Part shown: piece after piece, positions 7,533-15,219 of the stretch | Layout: the number at the start of each line of letters is the position of its first letter | Position numbering within the stretch: position 1 is the first letter of the stretch | Assembly: GCA_013112575.1 (NCBI GenBank) | Contig: JABFGG010000006.1 | Coordinates: forward strand, 186,001 to 250,000 | Direction: 5' to 3' | DNA: 64,000 bases | DNA from: Chloroflexota bacterium | GTDB lineage: Bacteria; Chloroflexota; Anaerolineae; Anaerolineales; UBA11579 | Translations under genes and position numbers: made by a program | The notes under the pieces: generated by a model | What the model was told of the DNA's origin: nothing | Seen by the model: the letters and a program-made list of their open reading frames with translations, nothing else | Databases searched by the model: none

Positions 7533-9167
7533 TTAGTAATCCATGTCGGAATCTGGTAAGGGTAACTTGCCATTCTTCTTTGGCAGATCAGTGATCAGGG
7601 CTTCAGTGGTCAGGATCATGGCCGCGATCGAGGCCGCATTTTCAAGGGCGCCACGCGTCACCTTGGCCGGGTCGATCCAGCCGGCTTCGACCATATCCAC
7701 GTATTCCTCGGCTAACACATCATAGCCGATGTTGTTATTCCCCTCAGTGTCCTGCCTGCGCCGCACAGTATCGGCGATCACTGCGCCATCCTTACCGGCA
7801 TTTTCTACAATGCGGTGTAATGGCGCTTCGAGGGCTTTACGGAGGATATTAACGCCAACCTGCTCTTCCGGATCATCGAGACGCATGTCTGTGGTGGCGC
7901 ACATGGCATTGAGCAATGCCACACCACCACCGGGCACGATGCCCTCTTCGATGGCAGCTCGGGTTGCGGAAACGGCATCCTCGACACGATGCTTCTTCTC
8001 TTTCAGCTCGGTCTCGGTAGCCGCCCCCACGCGGATGATGGCTACGCCACCGGACAACTTGGCCAAACGCTCGTTGAGCTTTTCGCGATCGTAATCGCTC
8101 GTTGTGTTTTCGATCTCATTACGAATTTGCTCGATGCGACCGGCGATCGCTTTGTTATCACCCTTGCCGCTGATGATGGTGGTGTCGCCCTTGTCGCTGA
8201 CCACTTTGTCCGCTTGCCCCAGGTCCTCAAGAGTGGCTGTCTCCAGTTTGCGTCCCAGCTCTTCGGAGATCACGGTAGCCCCGGTGAGGACCGCGATGTC
8301 CTGCAGCATGGCCTTGCGGCGATCACCAAATCCGGGTGCCTTTACGGCCAGCACATTGAGTGTGCCGCGCAGTTTATTGAGCACCAGCGTCGCCAGGGCA
8401 TCACTATCCACATCCTCCGCCAGGATAAAGATATTACGTTTGTTGGATTGGACGATCTTCTCAAGGATCGGTACTAGGTCGGCCGCGGCCGTGATCTTCT
8501 TCTCGTGAACAAGCACATAGACGTCTTCGACAATTGCTTCCAGGCGCTCGACATTCGTGATGAAATATGGGGAGAGGTAGCCTTTGTCGAATTGCATACC
8601 TTCGACGTATTCTGTCTCAAACGCCAGGCCTTGCGAATCTTCGACGGTGATAACGCCGTCATTGCCAACCTTGTCGAAAACTTCAGCGATCAGTTCCCCG
8701 ATCTCGCGGTCCTGCGCGGACACGGAGGCTACGTTGGCCATATCGGCCTTGGATTTGACCGGGATAGCCTGTTCGCGGATGCGCGCCGCCACAGCTTTTG
8801 ACGCTGTCTCGATGCCGCGCTTGACCAGCATGGGGTTGGCCCCTGCGGCGAGGTTCTTCATGCCTTCTGTGACGATGGCGTGGGCCAGCACGGTCGATGT
8901 GGTGGTGCCATCGCCGGCGATCTCATTCGTTTTGGAGGCCGCCTCCTTGAGCAATTGGGCACCCATGTTGGCGAAATGATCTTTTAGTTCGATCTCTTTG
9001 GCCACGGATACGCCGTCGTGGGTGATCGTTGGCCCCCCGAACTTTCGGCCAATAGCCACATTGCGGCCCTTAGGGCCAAGCGTGGTAGCGACAGCTTTGG
9101 CAACGAGGTCGATGCCTTCTTTAAGCTTGGCGCGCGACTCATCTGCATATGCTAGTTGTTTAGCCAT
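7533..9167 (-). CDS. groEL: Chaperonin GroEL (Hsp60)
   Basis: The 544-residue product is full length for the 60-kDa chaperonin, which forms the double-ring ATP-driven folding chamber in the cytosol. It shows the ATP-binding motif [19 protein letters not shown] near the N-terminus, and the [10 protein letters not shown] region. The C-terminus ends DSDMDY and lacks the GGM repeat tail common in proteobacterial GroEL. Its ATG overlaps the last base of the groES stop codon (TAATG), so translation is coupled. Confidence 0.98.
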   Translation of the reverse strand: MAKQLAYADESRAKLKEGIDLVAKAVATTLGPKGRNVAIGRKFGGPTITHDGVSVAKEIELKDHFANMGAQLLKEAASKTNEIAGDGTTTSTVLAHAIVTEGMKNLAAGANPMLVKRGIETASKAVAARIREQAIPVKSKADMANVASVSAQDREIGELIAEVFDKVGNDGVITVEDSQGLAFETEYVEGMQFDKGYLSPYFITNVERLEAIVEDVYVLVHEKKITAAADLVPILEKIVQSNKRNIFILAEDVDSDALATLVLNKLRGTLNVLAVKAPGFGDRRKAMLQDIAVLTGATVISEELGRKLETATLEDLGQADKVVSDKGDTTIISGKGDNKAIAGRIEQIRNEIENTTSDYDREKLNERLAKLSGGVAIIRVGAATETELKEKKHRVEDAVSATRAAIEEGIVPGGGVALLNAMCATTDMRLDDPEEQVGVNILRKALEAPLHRIVENAGKDGAVIADTVRRRQDTEGNNNIGYDVLAEEYVDMVEAGWIDPAKVTRGALENAASIAAMILTTEALITDLPKKNGKLPLPDSDMDY

Positions 9168-9529
9168 TACTTCACCTTTGCTTTGGATTTACTCTTGCGA
9201 GATTTTGGAGATTTTTTTGACGCGGGTTTTTCTAACGCGTCCAGGATCGCCAGGATTTCCTCTTCTTTCATGATCAAGTGATGCTGGCCATTGAGTTTGA
9301 CCTCGGTGCCCGCATACTTGGCAAAGAGGACGGTCTGTCCAGTCTCGACTTCCATGGCAATGCGTTCGCCGCTTTTATCGCGCCCGCCTGGGCCTACGGC
9401 AAGTATTTTTCCTTTTTGCGGTTTTTCCTTGGCCGATTCGGGCAACACGATGCCGCCAGGTGAGACTTCATCTTCTTCAATGGGCTGGATCACGACCTGC
9501 GAGCCAAGCGGTTTGAGTTTTATGGTCAT
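9167..9529 (-). CDS. groES: Co-chaperonin GroES (Hsp10) with basic C-terminal tail
   Basis: The first ~95 residues are a standard GroES fold: [11 protein letters not shown], the mobile loop with [14 protein letters not shown], and [12 protein letters not shown]. GroES caps the GroEL ring. At 120 residues it is longer than usual because of a Lys/Ser-rich tail ([17 protein letters not shown]). AGGAG lies upstream of the ATG. It forms an operon with groEL. Confidence 0.97.
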   Translation of the reverse strand: MTIKLKPLGSQVVIQPIEEDEVSPGGIVLPESAKEKPQKGKILAVGPGGRDKSGERIAMEVETGQTVLFAKYAGTEVKLNGQHHLIMKEEEILAILDALEKPASKKSPKSRKSKSKAKVK

Positions 9530-9871
9530 CTGGAAGATACTCCTAAATTAAATATTTGAGGGGATGCAGCAAATTGCACTGAAAGCCTCAAGAAAACTCC
9601 CTTTTGTCCACGTTAAGCATAGACTGTGAGTGTTGAAAAACCGTGCGACAGTTGGTTGAGAACTGCATTAATTCCTGTTCCTCTGTGGTGTTTTTTATAC
9701 ATGGAGCAAACCATAGGCGAACTGGATACGCAGTCCTGTATAAAAACTCGCATGCGGAAGGGCGGAATTTGACAGATATGAGCACTTGAATGAACGCATT
9801 TCAAACACGCCCACACTAATATGCAAGAGACGAACTTATAGTCGTGAATTTGTATGGATAGGAACAAAGTG
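9530..9871. other. Divergent intergenic region upstream of groES
   Basis: These 342 bases separate groESL from the divergent DUF2806 gene and should hold both promoters. I looked for a CIRCE element (TTAGCACTC, nine bases, GAGTGCTAA) and found only a partial GAGTGTTGA half near 9628. A TTGACA hexamer is present at 9769-9774 on the + strand, but no convincing -10 lies at the right distance. Confidence 0.5.
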
Positions 9872-10699
9872 ATGAAGATTAAACAAGTACGCCCCGCGGT
9901 TGCCGATCCACTTGAGAAGTTGGAGGCAACCGTAGCCCCTGTGTTGGGTCTGAGCCTAGCCACTTCCATTGGCAGCTTCGGCTATCCCAATGGATCAACT
10001 GCCCTCGACGATTTGCAGGAGTATTCAGCCGATTTGGAAGAACGCGCAGTTTTGCGCCAGCAGCAGCAAGAGTTGCGCAGGCAGAATAACATCGACGCCA
10101 TCCTGGCATTGGCGCGTGAATTCTTGCCCAGATATGTAGAAGAAGAACCTGTTGATGTGGATTGGCTGGCGCGCTTCATTCAGTATTGCCAGGATGTCAG
10201 CGACCGGGAATCCCAGGAGATATGGGGGAAGATCCTGGCTCGGGAAACAGGTAAGCCCGGCTCCTTTACACTGGCCACTCTGCATCATCTGAGTCTGCTG
10301 AGTTCAACAGACTTGTACCGCTTTGGAAAATTATGTGGTTATTTGTGGCACATTCAAGGACGCTCAGGTCTTCTTGCCGACGAACAAACGGAGAATGATC
10401 TGCTCCGGTATGGGAACATCGATCCTGGAGAGAGTTTCTTTAAAAATGGGCTCGTCTCCAATTATCCGGATTTGCGGTTGCGCTTTTCGGCGGGACAGTA
10501 CCACTCACTTGAGTACGACGATCGTACAGTAAGGCTTATTAACCAGCAGAGTAGAAAAAAGCCAGATATCGCGATCTACCCACTGTCATCATTTGGTGAG
10601 ATCCTGTACGGTCTGATCGATGTGGACCCAGATGAAAATTATTTTGAACACTGCTTAAGCCAATGGCGGTCAGCTGGTTTTCAAGTATCTGTGAGTTAG
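9872..10699 (+). CDS. DUF2806-family protein
   Basis: The 275-residue protein contains a helical region with RQNNIDAILALAREFLP, VDVDWLARFIQYCQDVSD and SQEIWGKILARETGKPGSF, which matches the DUF2806 pattern (VDxDW, SDexxqxlWaxiLagE, PGSFS). The biochemical role of this family is not established. ATG 9872 is preferred because TAGGA lies about eight bases upstream; ATG 9854 is an alternative. It is divergent from groES and about 36 bases before the AI-2E-family permease. Confidence 0.7.
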   Translation: MKIKQVRPAVADPLEKLEATVAPVLGLSLATSIGSFGYPNGSTALDDLQEYSADLEERAVLRQQQQELRRQNNIDAILALAREFLPRYVEEEPVDVDWLARFIQYCQDVSDRESQEIWGKILARETGKPGSFTLATLHHLSLLSSTDLYRFGKLCGYLWHIQGRSGLLADEQTENDLLRYGNIDPGESFFKNGLVSNYPDLRLRFSAGQYHSLEYDDRTVRLINQQSRKKPDIAIYPLSSFGEILYGLIDVDPDENYFEHCLSQWRSAGFQVSVS

Positions 10700-10735
10700 G
10701 GTCCGGTTACAAACTCCCGAATAAAGCTGCACATC

Positions 10736-11866
10736 ATGGGTCAACAATTGAACGCAAATAAGCTCTTGCGGGATACATTCATGTATCTCGCGCTGCTGCT
10801 GCTCCTTGTGTGGATTCTGTTTTCTTATCGAGCATTGATCTCCCCGCTGATCATCGCGAGCTTGCTGGCATACTTGCTAAACCCAGCAGTGAATTTCTTG
10901 AAGACGCGCTTGAGTGTCCCACACAGTCTCGCGGTCTATTTGGTTTTCATTGTCTTTATACTGGGGGGCATTTTGCTGGGTATCTATCTTGTGCCTCTTG
11001 TGATTCGCCAGGCTCAATTCGTGTCGGCAGAGTTGAGCGCTTTTCCAGGCCGGGCTGGCATGGTTGATGACTACCTCAAGGCTCAACTCGGTTTTGATCT
11101 AGCCCTTCAGCAAAGGCTGATGGACTTGCAAACGTCCTCATCTCAATTACTCCATCCCGAAAGAGTTTTCCAATTAATTCGGGCTGCCAGCACCAATGTG
11201 GTATGGGTTGGTGTAATCCTTGTGGCCACTTTTTATCTACTTAAAGACTGGGAACACCTTCGCGATGGGATTTTTAGCCTGGCTCCTGATGCAGAACGGG
11301 AGCAGCTGCAAAAACTGCATAGTGAGATTAAAGCCATCTGGCAGGCGTACCTGCGTGGACAGATTCTTTTAATGACTTCTGTGGGGGTTCTCACATGGCT
11401 TGGCGCAATGGCCATCGGCTTGCGCGGGGCGGTGCTACTAGGCCTGACGGCCGGATTCCTGGACATCATCCCTTCAGTTGGCCCAGTTGTGGCGGCAGGC
11501 GTAGCCGCTCTCATAGCAGGGACCCAAGGATCGACTTATCTACCTCTCTCCAATTTGTGGTTTGTTGTTTTGGTAGTGGGCATGTTTACACTTATCCAAA
11601 CCGTGGAGAATATCTGGTTGCAACCGCAAATTATGCACCGCCAGATGAAGCTGCATCCAGCGATTGTCTTCATTGCAGTCGTTAGTTCGCTTACGCTGGT
11701 TGGCGCTTTGTTAGCTTTGATCATCATTCCGTTTTTGGGAACGCTGATTGTCATCTTAAACTATGCGCGCACTAAACGCAGGGGGGCAGGTCGTGAGGAA
11801 TTTGAAATATCCCCTTCAAGCGAACGACCTGCTCCCATTTGGGCAAATGAGAAAGAGCATGTATAA
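10736..11866 (+). CDS. AI-2E transporter family (PerM/YdiK-type) membrane protein
   Basis: The 376-residue protein has the family layout: N-terminal helices (LIIASLLAYLLNP), an amphipathic central region with a TM segment before LKDWEHLRD, and C-terminal helices including LTAGFLDIIPSVGPVVAAGVAAL and the WLQPQIMHRQMKLHPAIV signature. Family members are proposed exporters or ion-coupled carriers; substrate cannot be read from sequence. A basic/acidic cytosolic tail follows the last helix. It lies closely after the DUF2806 gene. Confidence 0.9.
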   Translation: MGQQLNANKLLRDTFMYLALLLLLVWILFSYRALISPLIIASLLAYLLNPAVNFLKTRLSVPHSLAVYLVFIVFILGGILLGIYLVPLVIRQAQFVSAELSAFPGRAGMVDDYLKAQLGFDLALQQRLMDLQTSSSQLLHPERVFQLIRAASTNVVWVGVILVATFYLLKDWEHLRDGIFSLAPDAEREQLQKLHSEIKAIWQAYLRGQILLMTSVGVLTWLGAMAIGLRGAVLLGLTAGFLDIIPSVGPVVAAGVAALIAGTQGSTYLPLSNLWFVVLVVGMFTLIQTVENIWLQPQIMHRQMKLHPAIVFIAVVSSLTLVGALLALIIIPFLGTLIVILNYARTKRRGAGREEFEISPSSERPAPIWANEKEHV

Positions 11867-12002
11867 AAATCCCACTAGACACTTCTATTTAATACGCCTT
11901 TGACGATTGCAGTCAACCGGAATTAGACAGCCAATGGCTACCATATGCTTTACTGAAAGTTACTTCAGTAAATTGTTTAGCGAAACCTGGAGCGTGCAAA
12001 AA

Positions 12003-12116
12003 ATGTCCCCTGATAAAAAGCCTGGTAGTAAGCGGCCCGTTCGTAAACCTAAGAAAAAAAGGGAGAAGAGCAGTACCAGCTCGACGCCATCGAGCTCTAC
12101 TTCGAAACAAGGCTAA
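12003..12116 (+). CDS. Small Lys/Ser-rich basic protein, 37 residues
   Basis: A short frame starts at ATG 12003, with TGGAG about nine bases upstream. It encodes a very basic peptide (SKRPVRKPKKKREK) ending in a Ser/Thr-rich stretch, and a hairpin follows at 12140. Composition recalls the 28-residue peptide at 14116. It may be a genuine small nucleic-acid-binding protein; a longer frame from 11907 is possible but its upstream part looks non-coding. Confidence 0.4.
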   Translation: MSPDKKPGSKRPVRKPKKKREKSSTSSTPSSSTSKQG

Positions 12117-12139
12117 CCCGGTAGGAGAATGAAGAAACT

Positions 12140-12166
12140 CGTGAGCAGGATAGCAACCTGCTCACG
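12140..12166 (+). terminator. Hairpin after the small basic gene
   Basis: A 10-bp perfect stem (CGTGAGCAGG with CCTGCTCACG) with a seven-base loop is followed by TATTTAT. The U-tract is imperfect, so it is a plausible but not certain intrinsic terminator. Confidence 0.55.
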
Positions 12167-12251
12167 TATTTATGCTTAAGGCATTAATAACTCTGGAATG
12201 AACAATGAAGATCACATTTTCCTATTATGGGATCAGGCAGGTAGAAGATAG

Positions 12252-12761
12252 ATGATTTCCACGGCCATTCTCATCTTCTTTTTACGCCTCGCTGACGTGA
12301 CCATGGGCACAGTGCGCACGATCCTGACCGTCCGCGGCTACCGTTATCTTTCGGCACTGATCAGTTTTATCGAGATCACGATCTGGGTACTGGCGATCGG
12401 CCAGGTGATGGAAAACCTCAACAGCATCTGGAGCATTGTCGGCTACAGTGGCGGCTTTGCCGCCGGTGTGTTGCTTGGTTCATGGATCGAGCAGAAACTG
12501 GCGCTCGGCTACGCTAACCTGACGGTTATCTCCTTGCATCATGGCATGGAAATCGCCGAAGAGGCTAGACGTGCAGGATACGGCGTCACAGTAATTGATG
12601 CACAGGGCCAATCTGGTCCGGTCAGCCTGCTCAATATAGTTACGCCTCGCAAGCAAATAAATCCGGTCATGCGCCTCGTAAACCAGGTGGATTTGACCTC
12701 ATTTGTAAAGGTGGACGAGCCCCAGCGCGTGGTACGTGGCTTTTGGGGCGTGGTGAAGTAG
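12252..12761 (+). CDS. DUF2179/DUF5698 membrane protein (UPF0316, YebE-like)
   Basis: The 169-residue protein opens with three hydrophobic helices (FFLRLADVTMGTVRTIL, VRGYRYLSALISFIEITIWV) typical of the DUF5698 half, followed by a soluble DUF2179 domain (VISLHHGMEIAEEARRAGYG). Family members are conserved inner-membrane proteins of unknown function. It is followed 33 bases later by a P-loop gene, and the two probably share a transcript. Confidence 0.85.
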   Translation: MISTAILIFFLRLADVTMGTVRTILTVRGYRYLSALISFIEITIWVLAIGQVMENLNSIWSIVGYSGGFAAGVLLGSWIEQKLALGYANLTVISLHHGMEIAEEARRAGYGVTVIDAQGQSGPVSLLNIVTPRKQINPVMRLVNQVDLTSFVKVDEPQRVVRGFWGVVK

Positions 12762-12794
12762 CCACCGTCTGATTAGGATCAAAAGGAACGAATC

Positions 12795-13856
12795 ATGAAA
12801 CGGATCAAGCAGGGCTACATTTTCCCCAGTGCTGCATTAGCCTTAAAAAGGATGCAAATCCGTTACTATCAGGAAATGAACAAGCCTCCTAAGCTGGGAG
12901 ATGTCGTGTTCGGTGAGATCAGCCGTATCGGCCAGCACTCTTCCCTTGAGAATGTCTCCGGGCGCATCCATGCTATTCACAACGGCACCCGTGCCATATT
13001 TGTCTTCGGTAATCGTTACGCCCCCGACTATTATGAGGGCCAGGTTCCTGAAGATCATTTGGAGGAAGTTGATCTGCTAGCCCGATCTGGCATGATCGGA
13101 CAAATGCTGACAAAAAATGCCCTCATCAAAGACCCTACTCGAGTAAAGATTCTCGGCTATGTCTGCAATCAAGATGGGGAAGTGATAAATACTCAATCTT
13201 TCCCACGAATCGCTCCACATACCAGGGTCAAAAAAACCCCCAGAGCCGGGATGATCCTCGTCTGTGGGACTTCCATGAATTCGGGCAAAAGCGTAGCAGC
13301 AACGGCCTGTTGCCGGGTTTTGACCTCCAAAGGCTATGCAGTACGAGCCTCAAAAGTAACAGGCACGGCCAGCCTCAAGGATATCCTGTCGATGAATGAC
13401 GCTGGAGCCCACCCGTACACTGACTTCACCTATCTTGGTTACCCCTCCACCTATCTCCTTCCGAAGGAAGACTTACTGAGCATATTCAATCGGCTCGACC
13501 TCAAATATGCTAACAATCCCAGAAATTATTGGGTCGTGGAATTTGCGGATGGGATTATCCAGCGTGAGACTGCAATGCTGCTCCTGGCTTCCGAAGTACA
13601 AAAACGGATTCATAAATTGATATTCTGTGCCAGTGATGCTTTCAGCGCAATAGGTGGTCTGGGTATCCTGAAGGATGAGTTCAACCTGACGCCTGATGCG
13701 ATTTCGGGCTTATGCTCAAGGTCTCCATTGCATATAAGAGAATTGGCGGAGTTCACCGATATTCCTGTTTTTAATAGCGCTGATGTAGATATTGAGCAGC
13801 TCTCCGGCTTGTTGACTACCGAGCGCCGAGTTGTTCGTCAACCAATTGCTGTATAA
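12795..13856 (+). CDS. P-loop NTPase-like protein with GTSMNSGKS motif
   Basis: The 353-residue protein has a ~150-residue N-terminal domain with no recognised motif, then a Walker A-type loop CGTSMNSGKSVAA near residues 155-167. The arrangement recalls the dethiobiotin synthetase/DUF1611 group, where GTxxxxGK(S/T) starts the nucleotide-binding domain. VVEFADGI near residue 250 could act as the Walker B strand. AAGGA precedes the ATG. The reaction cannot be assigned; ATP-dependent ligation or a molybdenum-cofactor MobB-like role are alternatives. Confidence 0.6.
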   Translation: MKRIKQGYIFPSAALALKRMQIRYYQEMNKPPKLGDVVFGEISRIGQHSSLENVSGRIHAIHNGTRAIFVFGNRYAPDYYEGQVPEDHLEEVDLLARSGMIGQMLTKNALIKDPTRVKILGYVCNQDGEVINTQSFPRIAPHTRVKKTPRAGMILVCGTSMNSGKSVAATACCRVLTSKGYAVRASKVTGTASLKDILSMNDAGAHPYTDFTYLGYPSTYLLPKEDLLSIFNRLDLKYANNPRNYWVVEFADGIIQRETAMLLLASEVQKRIHKLIFCASDAFSAIGGLGILKDEFNLTPDAISGLCSRSPLHIRELAEFTDIPVFNSADVDIEQLSGLLTTERRVVRQPIAV

Positions 13857-14115
13857 AAACTACAAGGATCCAGGCAAGATTGATACTTGATTCGCGTACC
13901 GACCCCACCAAATTTAGACGGCCACACAATAATATTTCAAATATGAACGGGTTACTAAACCATCCTCTCGACTTAGGCTTGTGCTTTGGAATGGGCAACA
14001 ATACTTGTTTTTGCTGCCTGATTTCATTTGAGGGTCTTCAATGGTAGTTCAGCCGTTAATCTTCGCAGCCAGACTGAGTACATTTCAATGGATGAGGACA
14101 TTTCAGGAGCCACAT

Positions 14116-14202
14116 ATGCCTCGCGGAAAGAAAGCCAGAAAACAAGCAGCCAATGCTGTTGGAAAAAAGCAAAAAAAGAACAGCACCTCTAGGTCCAGAT
14201 AA
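14116..14202 (+). CDS. Tiny basic protein, 28 residues
   Basis: AGGAG lies six bases before ATG 14116. The frame encodes MPRGKKARKQAANAVGKK and ends STSRSR at a TAA. Lys/Arg content is extreme. It sits 88 bases before the GreA-like gene on the same strand. The good ribosome binding site is the main reason to accept such a short gene; similar composition to the peptide at 12003 supports it weakly. Confidence 0.45.
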   Translation: MPRGKKARKQAANAVGKKQKKNSTSRSR

Positions 14203-14290
14203 CGCCGCCAAACAATAAGGATTAGACAAAAGAGCCTGGAAAGGAAGGCTGTCTAGTTATCTCATTTTCATCATATATGGATTATCAGAA

Positions 14291-14755
14291 ATGCAGAAAA
14301 AAGTCTATTTGACTCAAAACGGCTTAGAACGATTCCAAACAGAATTGGAACATCTTCGGACTGTTAAACGAATAGAGATCGCAGAGCGCATCCATGACCT
14401 TGACGAAGATGATGAGGAGGATGGCAGCCCAGAATATCAACTCGCCAAGCAAGACCAGGCTTTCTTAGAGGGTCGTATTCGCGAACTCGAGCGCCTGGTT
14501 AATGGGGCCGTGATGATTACACCATCCGGTGAGAAGGGAACTATAGGCATCGGCAGCACTGTGGTAGTGAAGGAACCGGGGCGACCGCGTGAGAGCTTCA
14601 CGATCGTAGGGTCCGCAGAAGCCAACCCAGGCAGTGGTTTCATCTCAGACGAATCTCCATTTGGGAAAGCGTTATTGGGACATCAGGTTGGCGACAAAGT
14701 AACTGTGGAATCGCCTTCCGGCAGTTGGCAGGTAAAGGTGGTTGAAGTGCATTAG
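14291..14755 (+). CDS. GreA/GreB-family transcript cleavage factor with very acidic tip
   Basis: The 154-residue length and two-domain layout match GreA/GreB. An N-terminal coiled coil (residues ~8-75) is followed by an FKBP-like C-terminal domain (VGSAEANPGSGFISDESPFGKALLGHQVGD). Gre factors insert the coiled-coil tip into the RNA polymerase secondary channel to trigger cleavage of backtracked RNA. The usual tip GDLSENAEY is here HDLDEDDEEDGSPEY, unusually acidic. A Gre-like regulator that only binds polymerase is an alternative. Confidence 0.88.
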   Translation: MQKKVYLTQNGLERFQTELEHLRTVKRIEIAERIHDLDEDDEEDGSPEYQLAKQDQAFLEGRIRELERLVNGAVMITPSGEKGTIGIGSTVVVKEPGRPRESFTIVGSAEANPGSGFISDESPFGKALLGHQVGDKVTVESPSGSWQVKVVEVH

Positions 14756-15005
14756 GCTGGGGCTGACTACACATAAGATCATTCTCCCGCTGCAGGGGGT
14801 TCACGCCGGCTCTCTAAAAGCCCTGCATTAAGCCTCGGCTGTAAGTGACGACATCGTCGCCGTACACATATCGATCATGGAGGTACCCTATCGAATGCGG
14901 TAGAGTGATACTTAGTTGCTCAGGCTAGATTCTCCACTTCCGCCATATGCTAAAAATGGGAGTTTGACAGAAATCGTGTTTGGGTAGACCAATCTTTTAC
15001 GTAGG
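14756..15005. other. No supported feature
   Basis: This stretch, between the GreA-like gene and the cupin remnant, shows no convincing coding frame or structured RNA. Its composition is ordinary. Confidence 0.5.
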
Positions 15006-15160
15006 TTACTTGGTTAGTTCAATTTTTAAGGGAGGCCCAAGTAGTTCCATACCATGTGATCTCCAAAGCTCCGGGTCTTCTGATGGCATTGCATTACCCT
15101 TCGATACTTCTTGAAAGAAAGCCTCCATCTTGCCTGCGGGCATAAAGGCAATCATAATAT
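15006..15160 (-). pseudogene. C-terminal remnant of a cupin-domain protein
   Basis: Reading from the left end of the Tn3 element to a TAA at 15006, the frame gives FMPAGKMEAFFQEVSKG and then WRSHGMELLGPPLKIELTK. The (P/S)xGxxxFFxEV ... GxExxGPPL pattern is the C-terminal tail of small quercetinase-type cupins. The N-terminal part is missing, and I do not find it on the other side of the element (18456 onward). This suggests that loss of flanking DNA accompanied or followed the insertion. Confidence 0.65.
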
Positions 15161-15197
15161 GGGTACCTCCCATTTTCGCGCGTAAATATCCGCTAAG
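15161..15197 (+). repeat. Left terminal inverted repeat of the Tn3-family element
   Basis: It begins GGGTACCTCCCATTTTCGCG and is identical for 37 bases to the reverse complement of 18419-18455. It lies 22 bases beyond the tnpA stop codon. Confidence 0.95.
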
Positions 15198-15219
15198 GTA
15201 GCAATGAAGGGGCTCTTTT

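Noticed and set aside
7533..9167. Long open frames antisense to groEL
   Set aside because: They lie in the shadow of a highly conserved gene, have no own ribosome binding sites and encode no recognisable domain.
9600..9660. CIRCE element upstream of groES
   Set aside because: Only a partial GAGTGTTGA half-site occurs and no matching TTAGCACTC at the nine-base spacing.
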